Assembly: GCA_018340375.1 (NCBI GenBank)
Contig: JAFFJZ010000003.1
Span: forward strand, 20,088,001-20,152,000
Length of the DNA stretch: 64,000 bases
From: Gonatopus flavifemur
Taxonomy: Eukaryota; Arthropoda; Insecta; Hymenoptera; Dryinidae
Direction of reading: 5' to 3'
Part shown: positions 46,335 through 58,904 of the stretch, piece after piece
How positions within the stretch are numbered: the first letter of the stretch is position 1
Layout: each line of letters begins with the position of its first letter
Program-made: the position numbers and the translations under genes
The notes under the pieces: generated by a model
The model's input: the letters and a program-made list of their open reading frames with translations, nothing else
Database searches by the model: none
Told to the model about the DNA's origin: nothing

Positions 46335-48532
46335 GTTGCATCGAATGAATTGTTTATACAACATTTCATATCTTGTTTATTACATGTTCTCCACGTTCTT
46401 CTTCACGCTCTTTTGTACTTCAGAATGAAATGATTTGAACGAACTCACCAATCGTGTTCAAGGATGACATGGGATAGAAAAATCGTGGACTCACCTGTAA
46501 AAAAAATCAAAGATACATAAAATTCTTCTGGATGAACAGAAAAGTTTTTGTCAAAAAATACAAACTACGAATCATTGGCTATTCGCAAGATAGGTATGTC
46601 ATTGAGTTTGAAGCGACCCCAAATTCAAATTCTTTGGGAAATTTTTCTCCAGTGTTTGCAATTTACCCTTTCTTTTGTTTTCAACATATAAATCTAAGAG
46701 ATAAAAGTTTCATCACAGTTTTATAGATTGTTTTTTCTAATAGAAAAGAATTTCTTGACACTTTTTTTCATACGTTTTGATTTATGTTGCTGTGGCTCGA
46801 AACAAAAACAACCGATGTCAGTTTGTTCTTCTTTGTTGTTTGATAAAGAGGATGTTGAAAGATTTATGATCACAGTTTTTAGGAAGCGAATGTTTTTTTA
46901 ATTGCAAAGAAAACAACGAGGGTTATACTCGTATTACAAACTTTGACCGATAATGATTCTTTCGTGAACACATATGTATGTTCTCAACAATATATTATTT
47001 CATTTCATGTCCTCTCGACATGATTTGTAGATTTCATATAAAAGTCTTAGAACTATTATTAATCAATTGATATTTCTATAATATTCGTATTGTATAATCA
47101 ACTAGAAACAAACTAGTTTAAGTTGTTGTTTTTTTTTCAAAACAGTGTTTTGTAAGTCTTGTAAACTACTGAAACATTTCTAACGAGGATTGTGCAGTAT
47201 TTGTAACTATCTTTTTTCAAAAATGAAAACATAATAATTGTGAATAGTTTTTCATATATCACGTTATTCAGCTCATTCACGTTTTTAGGCAATAAAATCA
47301 TAAAACAAATACCATCTCGTACATCTCAAATTTAGAGAGCGTAGAGAACAAATTGCGGCAAATTTAAGGATCGTATTAATCACGTATCGAGTTGGAGTCC
47401 CAGACGGGAGGGCAAAAAGAGAAAGGAAAAAAAAAACACCAAAAGCAATCGAAGGGGAAAAAAAATCAAAGTGTTGGAAATTGAGAAGAAAAGAAAGATG
47501 TAACTTATACCCCAGATTCGGAGGCTCTCTTCTTCTTACTCTTTCTTTCATTCTTTCAACAAGTTTCGAAACGAAGAGAGGTGAGAGTCGCCCGTCCAAG
47601 AAGGCTTAACAGCCCTTTTATAGCTGGACTTTGGTCACCGTGAACAGAGGTGATAAAGCGACGATCGCTCGCTCACTCGCGTCGGCACGAAGTGTAATCG
47701 TGATAAAAGCGTTCGCACTTCTCTCGATGGCAATCACGTTATGTGATATAAAGTCATATATATTCGATAAAACATATCATCAAATTCCAAGTACACCGGG
47801 CGTGAAGGATTCAGAAATGTCTCCTCTTTTTGTCATACAAAATACGATAAATTCAAAAATTCGGATGCACTCTAAATAAATACTCCAAATTTACCTTTGA
47901 ATTAAAATATGAGTTTATTCTTTGTTTCTCATATAACGATAATAAGGGATGCAATGAATATTCTTGTTCAGTAAATCTGAGATGTTAAATAAAACATACA
48001 ACATTGAAGTATCGTTTGAAATATAATTCCCCCGGTATTTGACATAGAAACTCACACGTTTACTCAAGAGAATTGTAGGATTTAATGTCTCGCTTATGTA
48101 TTATTTATAAGAGAGATGAGAAAAGCTCGCCAACTTATTCTGCAGAAAGATAATAGAGATCTAGAAGGATAATGCAAAGACTTTTTTCTACTCACTTGAT
48201 ACCGATTCATAATGTATGAAATTATTTTTCCGAGTGAAGATTCTTAGATAACTTGAAGATGTTTACAAGTCACTTCTAACGAGGAATACTTGGATCCTGC
48301 ATGCCAGCGTCATTATCATTTACGTCAGAAAACTTGTATACGCGGTGAGAACAAAAATTTTCAACCAAGAAAATATTGGATTACAGGATGGTAAGAAAAA
48401 AAGCTTTAATTTTTCAGATATTTTTACATTCATTGTAATAACAAAATCTTTTTCATGTTATAAACATCTCAACTGTATATTTGTACATGCAGATACCTTC
48501 ACTAAAAAATGTTCAGAATTGTACTGAGAGAA
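46335..48532. other. No gene or clear repeat seen
   Basis: AT-rich unique sequence with a purine-rich run at 47410-47500 and a GC-richer block at 47600-47730. No recognisable frame. Confidence 0.45.
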
Positions 48533-48533
48533 C

Positions 48534-49088
48534 AAATTTTCGGACACAAAAAGATATTTAGTTGAATAGAAGTCGCCATAAAATACTTAATTGATTTGAA
48601 TAAACATTTATTGCTTCGATTAAATGACTGTTCCCATTGATGGAATATTTCATAGCATCCCAACCAGAAATTTACAACAGGCGCAGTACTGCACCAATAC
48701 TAGCTGGCATTTGTCTGGAATTATAACGCTTTTCAGTACCAGGGATTGAGTACTGATGCCATTATTCGCAATCAGTGCAGGGCCAGTACTGGGTTAGTAC
48801 CTGGCCGGTATTGAGTTCTCAGTACTGGTTTATCAGTACAGGCATATTACTGTATTTTTATATATCCAGTGCTGATCCCGTACGTGTTGACCAAGTGTTG
48901 GAGACCCAATACTGGCACTGTACTGCACCTGTTGTTAAAATTGGCATATTACGGATTTTCCTGATTGGGATATATTGAATATTTGTTTGAGTGAATGAAC
49001 ATTGAATCAAGTCAATGCAAAAAAATGAAAGTTTATACAAATCAATTATTTTATGGCGACTCAATATTTTATTGTTTCCGGAAATTTA
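48534..49088. mobile_element. TIR element split by a nested MITE
   Basis: The outer arms, about 48534-48605 and 49030-49088, are inverted copies sharing AGTCGCCATAAAATA, AATTGATTTG-ATAAAC and TTTCCGG-like words. Between them sits the distinct CCCAA-ended unit at 48659-48969. Outer boundaries are not precise. Confidence 0.65.
48659..48969. mobile_element. Nested MITE with CCCAACCAG ends and CAGTACTG words
   Basis: CCCAACCAGAAAT on the left pairs with the reverse complement of the right end (CCCAATCAGGAAAAT). AACAGGCGCAGTACTGCACC then pairs with GGCACTGTACTGCACCTGTT. AT flanks both sides. The interior CCAGTACTGG words resemble the 30963-32644 family. Confidence 0.7.
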
Positions 49089-50693
49089 TATCAAAGTTAT
49101 ATATCGATTATATTGCATTATATACAAGTTTGGGAATTGTTCTACGTGGGTTTACATAGAATAGCAAATTTTTTCGTCAAGCTACCAAAAAATTTATCGT
49201 TACAGCCCACTGAGGCGCTTAGACAGGAACGCATTGTTTAAATTCATATTCTAACCGAATGAAAGGATTTGTTTCCTGGTCGCTCCAAGATATGGAATGA
49301 ATAATTATTATCATTTCCAAAGTCCTTCGCGTGACTTCATACAAATGATACTAAATCCATGGAACGAGTTGCACAAAGGACAGCGAGGAGAAAAAAAATT
49401 ACAATAAAAGAAAGTGAAGGAGTTTGAGGAACGAGGTTAATTTGCCCCATGCGTCGTGGCTGAGAGAAGTGTGACGATGTAGTAGAAGAGAATAAGCTAG
49501 CTCTTTAATCGAGTTTCCTCATCGTGTGAGCCGATAAAATTATCCGCGTTGCAGACGTCTTTCACCGTTTTTCTTCTTTTATTTTTTTACAAAAAGCTCA
49601 ACAAGAATGAAAGAAGAAATAGATCAAATGCTCGTGCGTCAAGTTAGAAGAGAGGAATAGAAGCTGCGGCCATTTTCTGGCTCTTTGAACTGCAAAAAGT
49701 CGGTTTAAGCGTGAGCGCAGGCTGTGCCTGCACCACGTGGCACACGTGCACACCTTCCATCCTTTTCTCTACCTCTTTCCGTATATATCAGTACCCGAGA
49801 TATACATTTTGTGCTTTCTTTTTCTCTCTTTTCTCCCTTTTCCTCGTCCTTTTCGTGGATATATATATATATACACATCTGTAAATACATCACGTATAAG
49901 TATACTTGCACTGTTACTGGCGGGGACGTGCGCTCGAGCGGAACCAAGACCGGAACGTATTTACAGAATTACATCCGTTGGAATCGTCCGTCGTTCCCTG
50001 TTTTCTTCTCCTCTCTACCTCCTCTTTCTACTACCTTTCTTTTATCTCATCGTATCCCTTTTATTTTTCCGCTGGCCTTCCGTCTCACGTTTCTGTGTCG
50101 CTTGTCCTCGTTTCTTTGGATTCCACAACTATCCATCATATGGATACTTTTGCTAAATGCTATCTCAACGTTTTTCTTCTCCCTTCCTCTTCGATTTCTC
50201 TTTTTCGAATTTTTCCAAATGATTCAGCAAAATAGTCCATCGGTATTTAATTCTTCGTATAGCAATTATCAAATGTGGTTGAGGGAAATTCATCGAATAT
50301 ACGCAAGTTTACGCTCCCCTGGCGTCAGAACCTCGTCAGCGAAGATAATGACAGCTCGGAGAGAAAAGAATGGTGATAATCACTAACCGGGTAGTAAAAT
50401 ATGGGTGGATCAGACTGTGCGGTTGTGAGGACTCAATAAATCAATCAAAATCACGTTACGCTGAGTCAAACTAATGATGCGTTCAGTTAAAATGATGATG
50501 CAATTGATTGTAGTTACTACATCTTTGGTCCACCTATGGTTTCCCCTACCAATTTTCTCAGTGAAATGCCTGGATGTGGTATAACACAAGACCGGATGTA
50601 CAAACAGTTAACAATCTGACGGTTAACATGGGAAAACAAGAGTTCCAGTAAATCCTGTTAAAAATGTGGAATAAAATGGATAGAAACAATATT
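49089..50693. other. No gene seen; pyrimidine-rich block with a misleading long frame
   Basis: The 49780-50220 stretch is strongly pyrimidine-rich with an (AT)n run at about 49858-49872. The longest frame in the window (220 codons, 49724-50386) lies here and is Ser/Phe/Leu-rich because of that composition. A decayed AGCAAA-type fragment may lie at 49155-49215. Confidence 0.5.
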
Positions 50694-50940
50694 CCCCTAT
50701 GTGGAAATGGGAACACGGGCTGCTCCTGGCTCCCTGCTGTTGCAGGAGGTGCCAGTACTGGCAAATCTAGAACGATCGTTATAGGGCCAGTTGGATTGTC
50801 AGTACTGGCAAAGGAGTTGAAATGATAACACCATTCCACATGAGGACCAGTATAACATTTACCACCACGGTGGTAGCAATGTTTGATCTGAGCCTGCTAT
50901 GGTGAAACTCTGGCATCGCAACAGCCTCAGTTGTTTTCAA
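50694..50940. repeat. Left-end fragment related to the 30963-32644 element
   Basis: CCCCTATGTGGAAATGGGAA is followed by CGGGC, GCCAGTACTGGCAAAT, AGGGCCAGT, GGAGTTGAAATGATAACA, a TATAACATTTACCACCAC stretch and GAAACTCTGGCATNGCAACA. The same order runs through 30963-31185. The right end and the tandem array are missing, so this is a truncated or shorter relative. Confidence 0.75.
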
Positions 50941-53331
50941 TGATGTATCAAATAGTGAACTTTGCTATTTTTCAAAGAGGCATTTTTCTGCGTGCACAAA
51001 GAAAAATATTAATTTTTTCACTGATATTCCTAAATTGTAATGAACGCTGTATTGAACATCGGAGAGAAGGTGGTGAACTGTTTCTATTTAATAATATCAT
51101 GGCGAAATTAATGGTCTTGCTATGAAAAGTGATGGAGAAACTATTAATTGAAAACATTCACGTTTCTAATATTCATCCCTGAAATCCTTTTTTCGCCAAA
51201 TTGACAAGTTAGTTTGTTAAATACTGCAACTTCTGGTTTATCGGTGTGAAAGTTGGGAATTTCTTGAGATGAAAGATGTTCTTATCGGCGTTTTAAATTC
51301 GCTAGGTAATGCACTTTCAATGTACGGGGCATGAACGAGTGAAGTAATAAGGAGAAGGTTTATGATCGTACACGTATAATGCCGCCTCATTCTTCGTTGT
51401 TGAAGTGATACAAATAATAAAAATGATGATTTGAGAGTTAAGTCGATGAAGCGATTGTTATCGGTACGAGAAGTGGAAAACCTCGTACCTTAATATTTGC
51501 ATATTACGATATTTTGCGTGAAGTGATTGGAATTCAAAGTGTTTCATCGTAAAATGGGAAATATAGATGAAATATATTAGTGCTTTGAACCATCTTGTAA
51601 TCATTATTCCCACGTATATCATCGTTGAAATATGTTTACCCACGTAAAATCATGTCTCATGATTTTCCGTAAAAATGTCAGATTTAACTCGTGAGAGAAG
51701 AATTCAATCAAATTTTGACAGTTTTTATCGTCATCGAATTTGAGTTTTTATACTGATTTTGTCCTGATTATTAAATAATGGGAATAAACACAGAACTTCT
51801 TCAACAAATAAAAGTGATTCAGGAGAAATTCAGACTCAAATCTTGGAGAATTCCTATTTCTGTCTGCATCATTCAACAATCAAGACAAGATCAGTCTAAA
51901 ATTCAATGTGAGACACCTCGATCCTGGATTTTTAACAACTAATAATTCATTTTCTCAGGGATCGTGATAGAAATTTACTATAAGTGTTATACCAACGTTG
52001 TTTGGAAAATCAAATGTTTATCATGGAAGATCGTAACAACGAGCATGGATTTTAGCCACAGTAACTACAACCACAACGCATGCAAACATGATTTGTCCCT
52101 CTCACGTGAAATCCGAATTTTCTCTAAATATATTAGGTTAGTGGTTTACAATGTTCACACGACGATACAATATTTCTCTGTATACTCTCCGCGAATGATT
52201 GTTACATATTGCACCCTGATGAAATATGATAGGATTAAATCATTCAAATTTCCCTGCCATCAATTGATATTCAATGAATTTCAATATTTCAACAATTGAT
52301 TAACAGAAAGTAAATCATATCCTGAGCTGTCAAATTTATGAAACATTTTATTTAATGCGCATATTAGAACAGAAAATCCACTAGCTCTCGTTTCTCATGA
52401 ATATGCATGAGGTCCGAGAGAAGGGGGAAAAAGAGTAGGAGGAGAGACAAGGGTGGAAGAGTTATGAGAATGGGACGAGAAAACGGAGCCGAGGATGAGA
52501 AGAAACATCTTAAGGAAGAGAAAAAGAATAAGATAAACTAATGAATAATCTCATACATTAGTTTATAAGGACTTTTCTCCTTTGGAAGCTTGGTAATGAA
52601 GATTTCTTCTCGTTTAAGATTCATACGTGATATTCGATTATTTATATTATCATTTTCTCGAATTCGTGTACTTGTTTTTAATTCAAATTGCGAGTTTCTT
52701 CTCATTATGTATTATATTTTTATTATAAACCATGTATACCACGAATATTTTTCGAATACGTTCTTTCATATAAAGCGAATGTAGGAAAAAAAAATCACGT
52801 GAACACTCAATTGGAACATTTCTCCACGAGGAATTCGTATTTATGTAACATTAAGTTAAAACCAACACCACGAGTGCTAGTTGAAACTTACTCGAGTTTA
52901 AGTTTGCTTTTGAAACTTTTGAAAAATCCTTGTTGGGAGTTGCAACGTACCAGATTTGTGAAGTAGACATTTTTTCCCGTCTTCATAAGTGAATAAATCT
53001 CCAATTTTTGTTCTTCTGAATGGTTGAAAATTTTACATATAGCAGCCATTGTTTATCCTTTCGCACGCATTAGCTTGAAGAAATCTGTAACCTTTTTTAC
53101 ACAGAGGAATCTATTCGGAGAGTTTCGAAATATATTAATTTGCGGGGAAATGATATTTTATAAAGCAAAGGAGGGAGTTTTTTTTTCAAAAATGTCATTA
53201 AGAAAGGAGAAAATCCTTCACACCTGGAATTATAGGAATGATATGAAAGACCGTTAAAGGCATTTTGAAAATTAGAGGTAAAAATATGCGTTTGAGATGA
53301 GAACCGAAACGAGAGAACCCAAGCGTGCAAA
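50941..53331. other. No gene seen; 130-bp purine-rich tract at 52409-52540
   Basis: Mostly AT-rich unique sequence. From about 52409 to 52540 the plus strand is nearly all purine (GAGAGAAGGGGGAAAAAGAG and similar), a simple-sequence-derived tract. No frame is recognised. Confidence 0.45.
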
Positions 53332-53364
53332 TCTTTATTCATCATTCACAAATTGTTACCCCTC
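53332..53364 (+). repeat. 33-bp dispersed sequence, copy 1
   Basis: It matches 58905-58937 without gaps at 29 of 33 positions on the same strand, starting TCTTTATTCATC and ending AAATTGTTACCCCTC. All four differences lie in the middle six bases. The flanks are unrelated. It is not inside any recognised MITE. Confidence 0.7.
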
Positions 53365-56300
53365 TAGTACCTACTTCACCAACAGGGATCGCATACACAT
53401 TTATCGGTCTGTGGAGTGCAAAAGGAAGAGGAAGAGAGATGGAAAGCCAATTAGGTCGTTTCAGCCATAGACAATTTCATTCGAATCGTGACGAGCAAAA
53501 TCGATTGCCTTTGAAGTTTCACCAACGATGAGATCTGTGAGTGTGTTGCAAGGCTTTTCTATCTTCTCCTCTTTTTTTTTCCTCGTAATCGTCCTCTCGA
53601 ACGATTGATTCAAAACGGGGATGGTGGCAATGACGGCGGTGGTATATAATGATTAAACTTACGAATTAAGAATTCGCTCCGTGAGAGGGAGAAAAAACAT
53701 GAGAAGAACGGGAGAGAAAAATATAAGAAAACTGCCTCAACTCGGTTCGGAAAGCAGATGAAGGAGAGAAAACGCAGACTGTGAAACATGGTCTTGGGAT
53801 TATCTTTCGAAAGATTTGATTGTCGATTATCGATAAGTTTGAGGGTTAACTGGAGTTCATTTCCAACCCGTACACCACTAATATTTCCTTCGTTAATGAA
53901 TTCGATCTATGAAGCCAATCGAAGGGTAGGAAATGAATACCTCCTGGTGTTAAGGTAAATTAATTTCTGAAGATTTGAAAGTGAGAGAGGATGTGCTTCA
54001 AATCGGACATCGAACTCCAATTTATTGACTCTTATTCGTTACTCCGTATTGGATCTTTGATTTGTGATGTAATATCAACAGTCCTTCTCATTCCCCTTCT
54101 TCTGCTTCTTTTCTTCTCCCTTTTCAATTTTTCTCTTCAGATTATTCGAAAGAGTGAAAGACTTCTCATTGGAGGTAATTAAAATTTTATCTTATAATAA
54201 AGATCTGTTGATAGGGCAATCTGAATGGTACGTTTATAACAAAGAATGATTGTAGGAACTAGATAAATGGTTATCAGATCAATTGAAAAGTACATAGATT
54301 TGGGCTCTTATTTGCAGTTAACGCTCAACCAGCCAAAAACTAGGCAATTGCGAGTACCTCGCCAGAATCCGACGAGGCACTTGCAAGCGTCTAAGATGAT
54401 TTCATCAGATCTCAATTTTGGCAAAAATCTCTACAAATCTGTTCATATCTACTTACATACGAACATCCCAACTCAGGTGACAATCTTTGGAGTTCTCTGA
54501 TAACCACTAACTCCCAAAGATTCCAATTTTGTAAGAAATCCAACAAAATATAGAAAATTTCAAAAAGATTTATGGAGATCTACCATAGATATCCCAAGAG
54601 ATCTAATCTTTTTTTCTCGGGTTCTTTCTGATACTCTCGCTTCGATGACTCAATTAAGAAGACATCGTCCTGCAAATGACAAAAATAAATAGGAAGAGGG
54701 ATCAATACCAGAGATCTTCCATCAAACATCACCATGATATACATTCATAAAGGAGCTTCGTTTCCAATAAACATTTTCAGATCCCTCTTTTGGATCATTC
54801 TGAAAAATATTTCAAAGATATTCATGAGATACTTTTCGAAGTAATCAAAGCTGCATTCCCTTTTCAAAACGAAGAAGAATAACAAGAAATTATTTAATCA
54901 CACTTCTGAAACCAGATTTCACGAGCTTGAGGATCGAATATTGTAAATTGAATGTGGATTACATTGCCAGGAAGCAACAATATCACAGGCGGAAGGAAAG
55001 AAATTCTTTCATTTGAGAGCATTGGAATATAAATCAAGAATCGCTTCGTCGACTTGTGACTATTATCAACTTTCTGCGAGACTTGGGTCTATCGTTTATG
55101 CATATATACATGTTATAGCTTTACAAAGTTGGTATATTTTGGCAACAAATCAGGATCAGGTATCGAGGACAGCCACCGCGAAGATTTGGGGTGTGAAAAT
55201 GGTAATCGTAAATCATACATCCCTGTCACCGTGAACACTCGAACGATAAATAAATGATTTTCAAATTGATTTTGAATTGATGCCACGATTTCCATATCAA
55301 CAAAATATACATTATACATTTTGGAGCAAATAAAAACTGTTATAAATCACAGATATTTTTCCAAAACGTTACACGTTGAATTGAATCGAATTCCCCTTCG
55401 CGAGTGAAGAGGATGTTGAAAGGTTACTGTTGAAATATTATACTTTATCTTATTCGATGCTTGATTCTTCTCCGTGAATCAATTGTTCGTGATCTCTACT
55501 CAATTCAGAATTATTGTTTTTTAGAGCGCAAAGTACATCCTGAAATCATTTTGTATCCTGAAAAGACAAGATTTGATGATGCTTTGAAACTATATATAAT
55601 GGTATTCTATTAATAGCAATAATGTGAACTGCATAAAGTGAACAATTCGGAAACAGTACTTTCAGGAATACTGATAAAAATTTATTCACAGACTTTGAAA
55701 ATACCTGAAATCGTACACCTGGGTTTGCTTTTAGGCGAATTTGAATTGAATTGATATTTAAAATATGATGAAATGTACAGGAGTTGAGACCTCATTTGAT
55801 GCACTTCAACTAGGGAAGTTGCATTTGATTCTAATATTACAGGCATATAGGAATTTCGTATCCCTACGAATTGGTCCCAGTTTATATTTGATTCATGAGA
55901 TACATATAAACTCTTCACGCAAATATGCGAAAGGAGATTAAATTGGAACGAATTGATGTGTTGCACTACATTCATTCATTCATTCAATCCCAATGCACAT
56001 TACTGTTCCATATACGAAAAGTAAGCTTTTTTTAATACAAAATTTCAAATTCATAACACACCTGAATGTTCAACAAAAAATATAATTCGTTCCAGGCCTT
56101 ATCGCATTAAAGAAATTCGATAAAAAAAAAATTGACATAGAACTTGAAGATTTTGAAAAACCGTCTATTCGAATATTTGCGAATCCGAACGATCCCAAGT
56201 TTAGATCTTTTTTCCATACATACATAGATTTGGGAATACTCTCATGTCGAATCAAACGAAATGAAATCTCGCATCAAATTTCGTTCTAATATATCTCCAT

Positions 56301-57058
56301 GCTTTTCGTAATATCAATACTCGTATAACTACGATTGCAGATATGCAGATTCACTTATTCTCTGCTCAGGGTAAGTTCGAGAGAGCATAGCGGGGTACTT
56401 TGGGAATAGCTTTGTCCTTCCTTACGATTATATATTTGAGGAAGGATAGAGATATCCCCGAATTTACCGTCCCATGGAAATTAGTCTTGCTCGGAGAGTG
56501 TGAAATGTTCTCGCCATTTCATTATCCGAAATATCATCATAGTTCTGTAAAACAGAAGTAGATCAATCGCATGGACCAATTTCGTCTGCTGGAAACTGTG
56601 ATCAAATTTCGGCGGGTGTAAATAAATGATATCCACTGAAGAAAAAACTACACGACACGTCGGTTCGTATGATTTCATATCACGATTCAGCCATTCAAAC
56701 ACTGTGTTACATTTTGTAAACGTATGACGAAAAGTTCTACGAATATTTTCCACTTCGCTGAAAGTATGCCAGAAACTTTTCAAACTCAGCATGGAAATTT
56801 TTGTCTGATCAACCGTCGTGTGTAGATAAGTATGTTACATGAAATATCAAATGAATTTCAATGGTGACACTTTTTTAGACTTCTGGAGATTACAAAATTT
56901 TGAAAATTCAGGAATATATATTCATGCGTTACAGAGGATACTGTTGAAAATGTTGGGAAACTTCAGAAATATTGTGGTTTGTGTTCTCTACTACAATCGT
57001 GAAACAAATGAATTATAAGTGATACCAGCGGCGTGGCAGCAGTCAAATCATGTATAAC
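53365..57058. other. No gene seen
   Basis: Unique sequence with diffuse AGATTT/GAGATC words at 54530-54850. A possible 30-nt exon-like segment (56341-56370) is discussed in the findings. No recognised protein. Confidence 0.4.
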
Positions 57059-57249
57059 AAAATTACCTGGAAATCTCAGTAATCGAAGGACGAGTAGAAA
57101 TTCTTCAAATAATTACTGTGCAGGTTGTAAAAATGAGTGAATTTCCAAACAGTTGAGAGTGATATTTTCCACAAGTTTTACAGAATACACGGTAATATTT
57201 TTACAAATTTCCACTTGTTCCTCGATCACTGAAATTTCAGGGTAATTTT
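57059..57249. mobile_element. Palindromic MITE with AAAATTACC ends
   Basis: AAAATTACCTGGAAATCTCA pairs with the right end (TGAAATTTCAGGGTAATTTT). The arms stay similar for about 43 bp through AGTAATCGAAGGACGAGTAG against CCACTTGTTCCTCGATCACT. Further TTTTTACAA/TTGTAAAAA words lie inside. No clear target duplication. Confidence 0.7.
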
Positions 57250-57445
57250 TCAAATGAAATTCTTTCAGTGTACGGACAAACACTTCGTAATAATTGAAAT
57301 ATTGTTCTGTACAACACTTCTACTTGAATCAGAAAAATCCTGTACAGAGCGATATTTTGATTAAAATCAAGCGTTTGGCCGTAGTTTGTCTAATATCCCC
57401 TTGATAATAACCCATGTGTGTATAGAACAATGGTTCAATCATGGA

Positions 57446-58268
57446 CCATGCCTGGCACAAGACCTGCCGAGACTGCTCTCAACAATTCAATAAACTTGGC
57501 CCAGGCTTGAGAATGATAAGATCAGGACAAGCTTGGGCCAATGATTCGTTCCAGCCGAGTCCGAATGATTCGCCAAGCATCAATGCTGCTTTCATCTCAG
57601 ATATTGATGAGAAGAGTGATTTGATTCATATTTCAGCTCAAAGTTTTCTCTCAGAATACCGTACATGAATCATCTTGAAACGATAGATCAAAAATACCAA
57701 GACTGGGATGAGCTTGGATTTTTCCCAGTCTTCTTAATCCCTGCATGGGAAAGACATCTTGAAATCCTTTAGAGATTTCTTCGAGATCAGTTAATTTCCG
57801 TGTATGATCACATTTAAAAGTAGCCATTGAGTCAAGTTTAATCGTTATTTAGATCAAATATACCTGTCCTAGGGTGTGAAACTGGAGTGTGGGGCCAATC
57901 ATGGAGAGGAGATTGGACTGGTGTTGGCCCCATAGTTATGCACAAATCTTCATCCATTGTAAATTCGGAATTCGGTCACTAATTGAAAACACTGTGCCAC
58001 TTATGTGGACAACATCGGCTTAAATAATCATCTCAACCTTAGCTTGATTTTTACGCTCGTGCCAAGCTTGTACCAGGTGCAGTTTTCAGCCATTCCAAAG
58101 ATACGAACAAATGTTCCATGACTAATTATCCATTGGAAACAGTGGGAGAATCATAGAACCAATCATCATGAGTCCAATTATTTTTAACGGAGGTTTGTTC
58201 CTGATACACATGCCAATCCTGGGACAAGCTTGGGTTTTTTTATTCAAGTCCTGTCAATACCTGCATGG
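57446..58268. mobile_element. AAGCTTGGG-rich repeat, copy 2
   Basis: Begins CCATGCCTGGCACAAG and ends ATACCTGCATGG. A second copy of the right-end sequence (AGCTTGG-TTTTT-CCAGTC-CCCTGCATGG) lies at 57710-57747, so 57446-57747 may be a complete 302-bp unit flanked by GA, followed by a second partial unit. Aligns with 45727-46334, which lacks the middle part. Confidence 0.7.
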
Positions 58269-58767
58269 AAAAGGAAAACTAAAAAATTGATGGTAACCAG
58301 AAGAAGTGCTTCCCTCAAATATTGAGTCGAATGAATTGAGCAACCGCAAGGAAACTCAGAAAGAAAGATCGAGGAATATATACAGGGACATCATAAAAGT
58401 TGTGTACATCCAATGATACGAATGCAAAGGTGCGGCGACTAACTTTGCTCATACAACTTTCTCGTGCCACCATCATATTTGATACATATAATCTTATTGC
58501 AGACGCAAACCAAAGAAAACCCTGAGATACTTGGCAAACAATAAGAGATGAATGGAAAGTGCCGCATCAACGTCAGTTGAATACGATTCATAGATGAAGG
58601 AGAAGAAGAAGAAGAAGAAACTTGAAGGAGGAATAGAACTATGCGTGGCAGGAAAAAAACAAATACCAAAGATAATACGGGGAGAAGACCGTTGAAGACG
58701 GAATAATAGAACAAATTCTCCGTTATAGAGGTGTCTACGAGGTGTGTTTCCTCTGCTGTCTCACCAG
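58269..58767. other. No gene supported; (GAA)n-rich tract near 58600
   Basis: Contains a GAAGAAGAAGAAGAAGAA run at about 58598-58620. The minus-strand frame 58439-58786 contains the resulting poly-Ser and is not recognised. Confidence 0.45.
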
Positions 58768-58841
58768 GACCGGAATCGGAGCTCATTACGATCCCCTACA
58801 GGCTCTAAGAGTAATACAACGACCGGGAACGACAACCGTCG
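58768..58841 (+). other. Candidate 74-nt exon
   Basis: A pyrimidine-rich tract ending CTGTCTCACCAG (AG at 58766-58767) precedes a 74-nt GC-richer segment, which is followed by CG|GTGAGAAC at 58842. Both splice sites are close to consensus. Two of three frames are open. One reads TGIGAHYDPLQALRVIQRP and continues similarly, the other is Ser/Thr/Asn-rich. I recognise neither. The length is not a multiple of three. Without a neighbouring exon this may be chance. Confidence 0.2.
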
Positions 58842-58904
58842 GTGAGAACAACGACCAAGTTCACGTCGTAATGGGAGCTGGAATGGGAGAATCCAGACGC
58901 GTTT

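Noticed and set aside
46071..46433. 120-codon frame with hydrophobic segments
   Set aside because: It sits in a dispersed repeat; the other copy (57446-58268) has no equivalent frame.
49724..50386. Longest open reading frame in the window (220 codons, plus strand)
   Set aside because: It crosses a pyrimidine-rich tract and is dominated by Ser, Phe, Leu and Ile with a Tyr-Ile repeat from an (AT)n run. Two other plus-strand frames are open across the same DNA. No domain is visible.
53991..54182. Small frame with a strongly hydrophobic segment
   Set aside because: Leu/Phe-rich because of a CTT-rich run. Nothing supports a real small membrane protein.
58439..58786. Minus-strand frame with a membrane-like segment
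   Set aside because: The poly-Ser is produced by a GAA microsatellite and the hydrophobic part by AT-rich sequence. It competes with a better plus-strand exon candidate.
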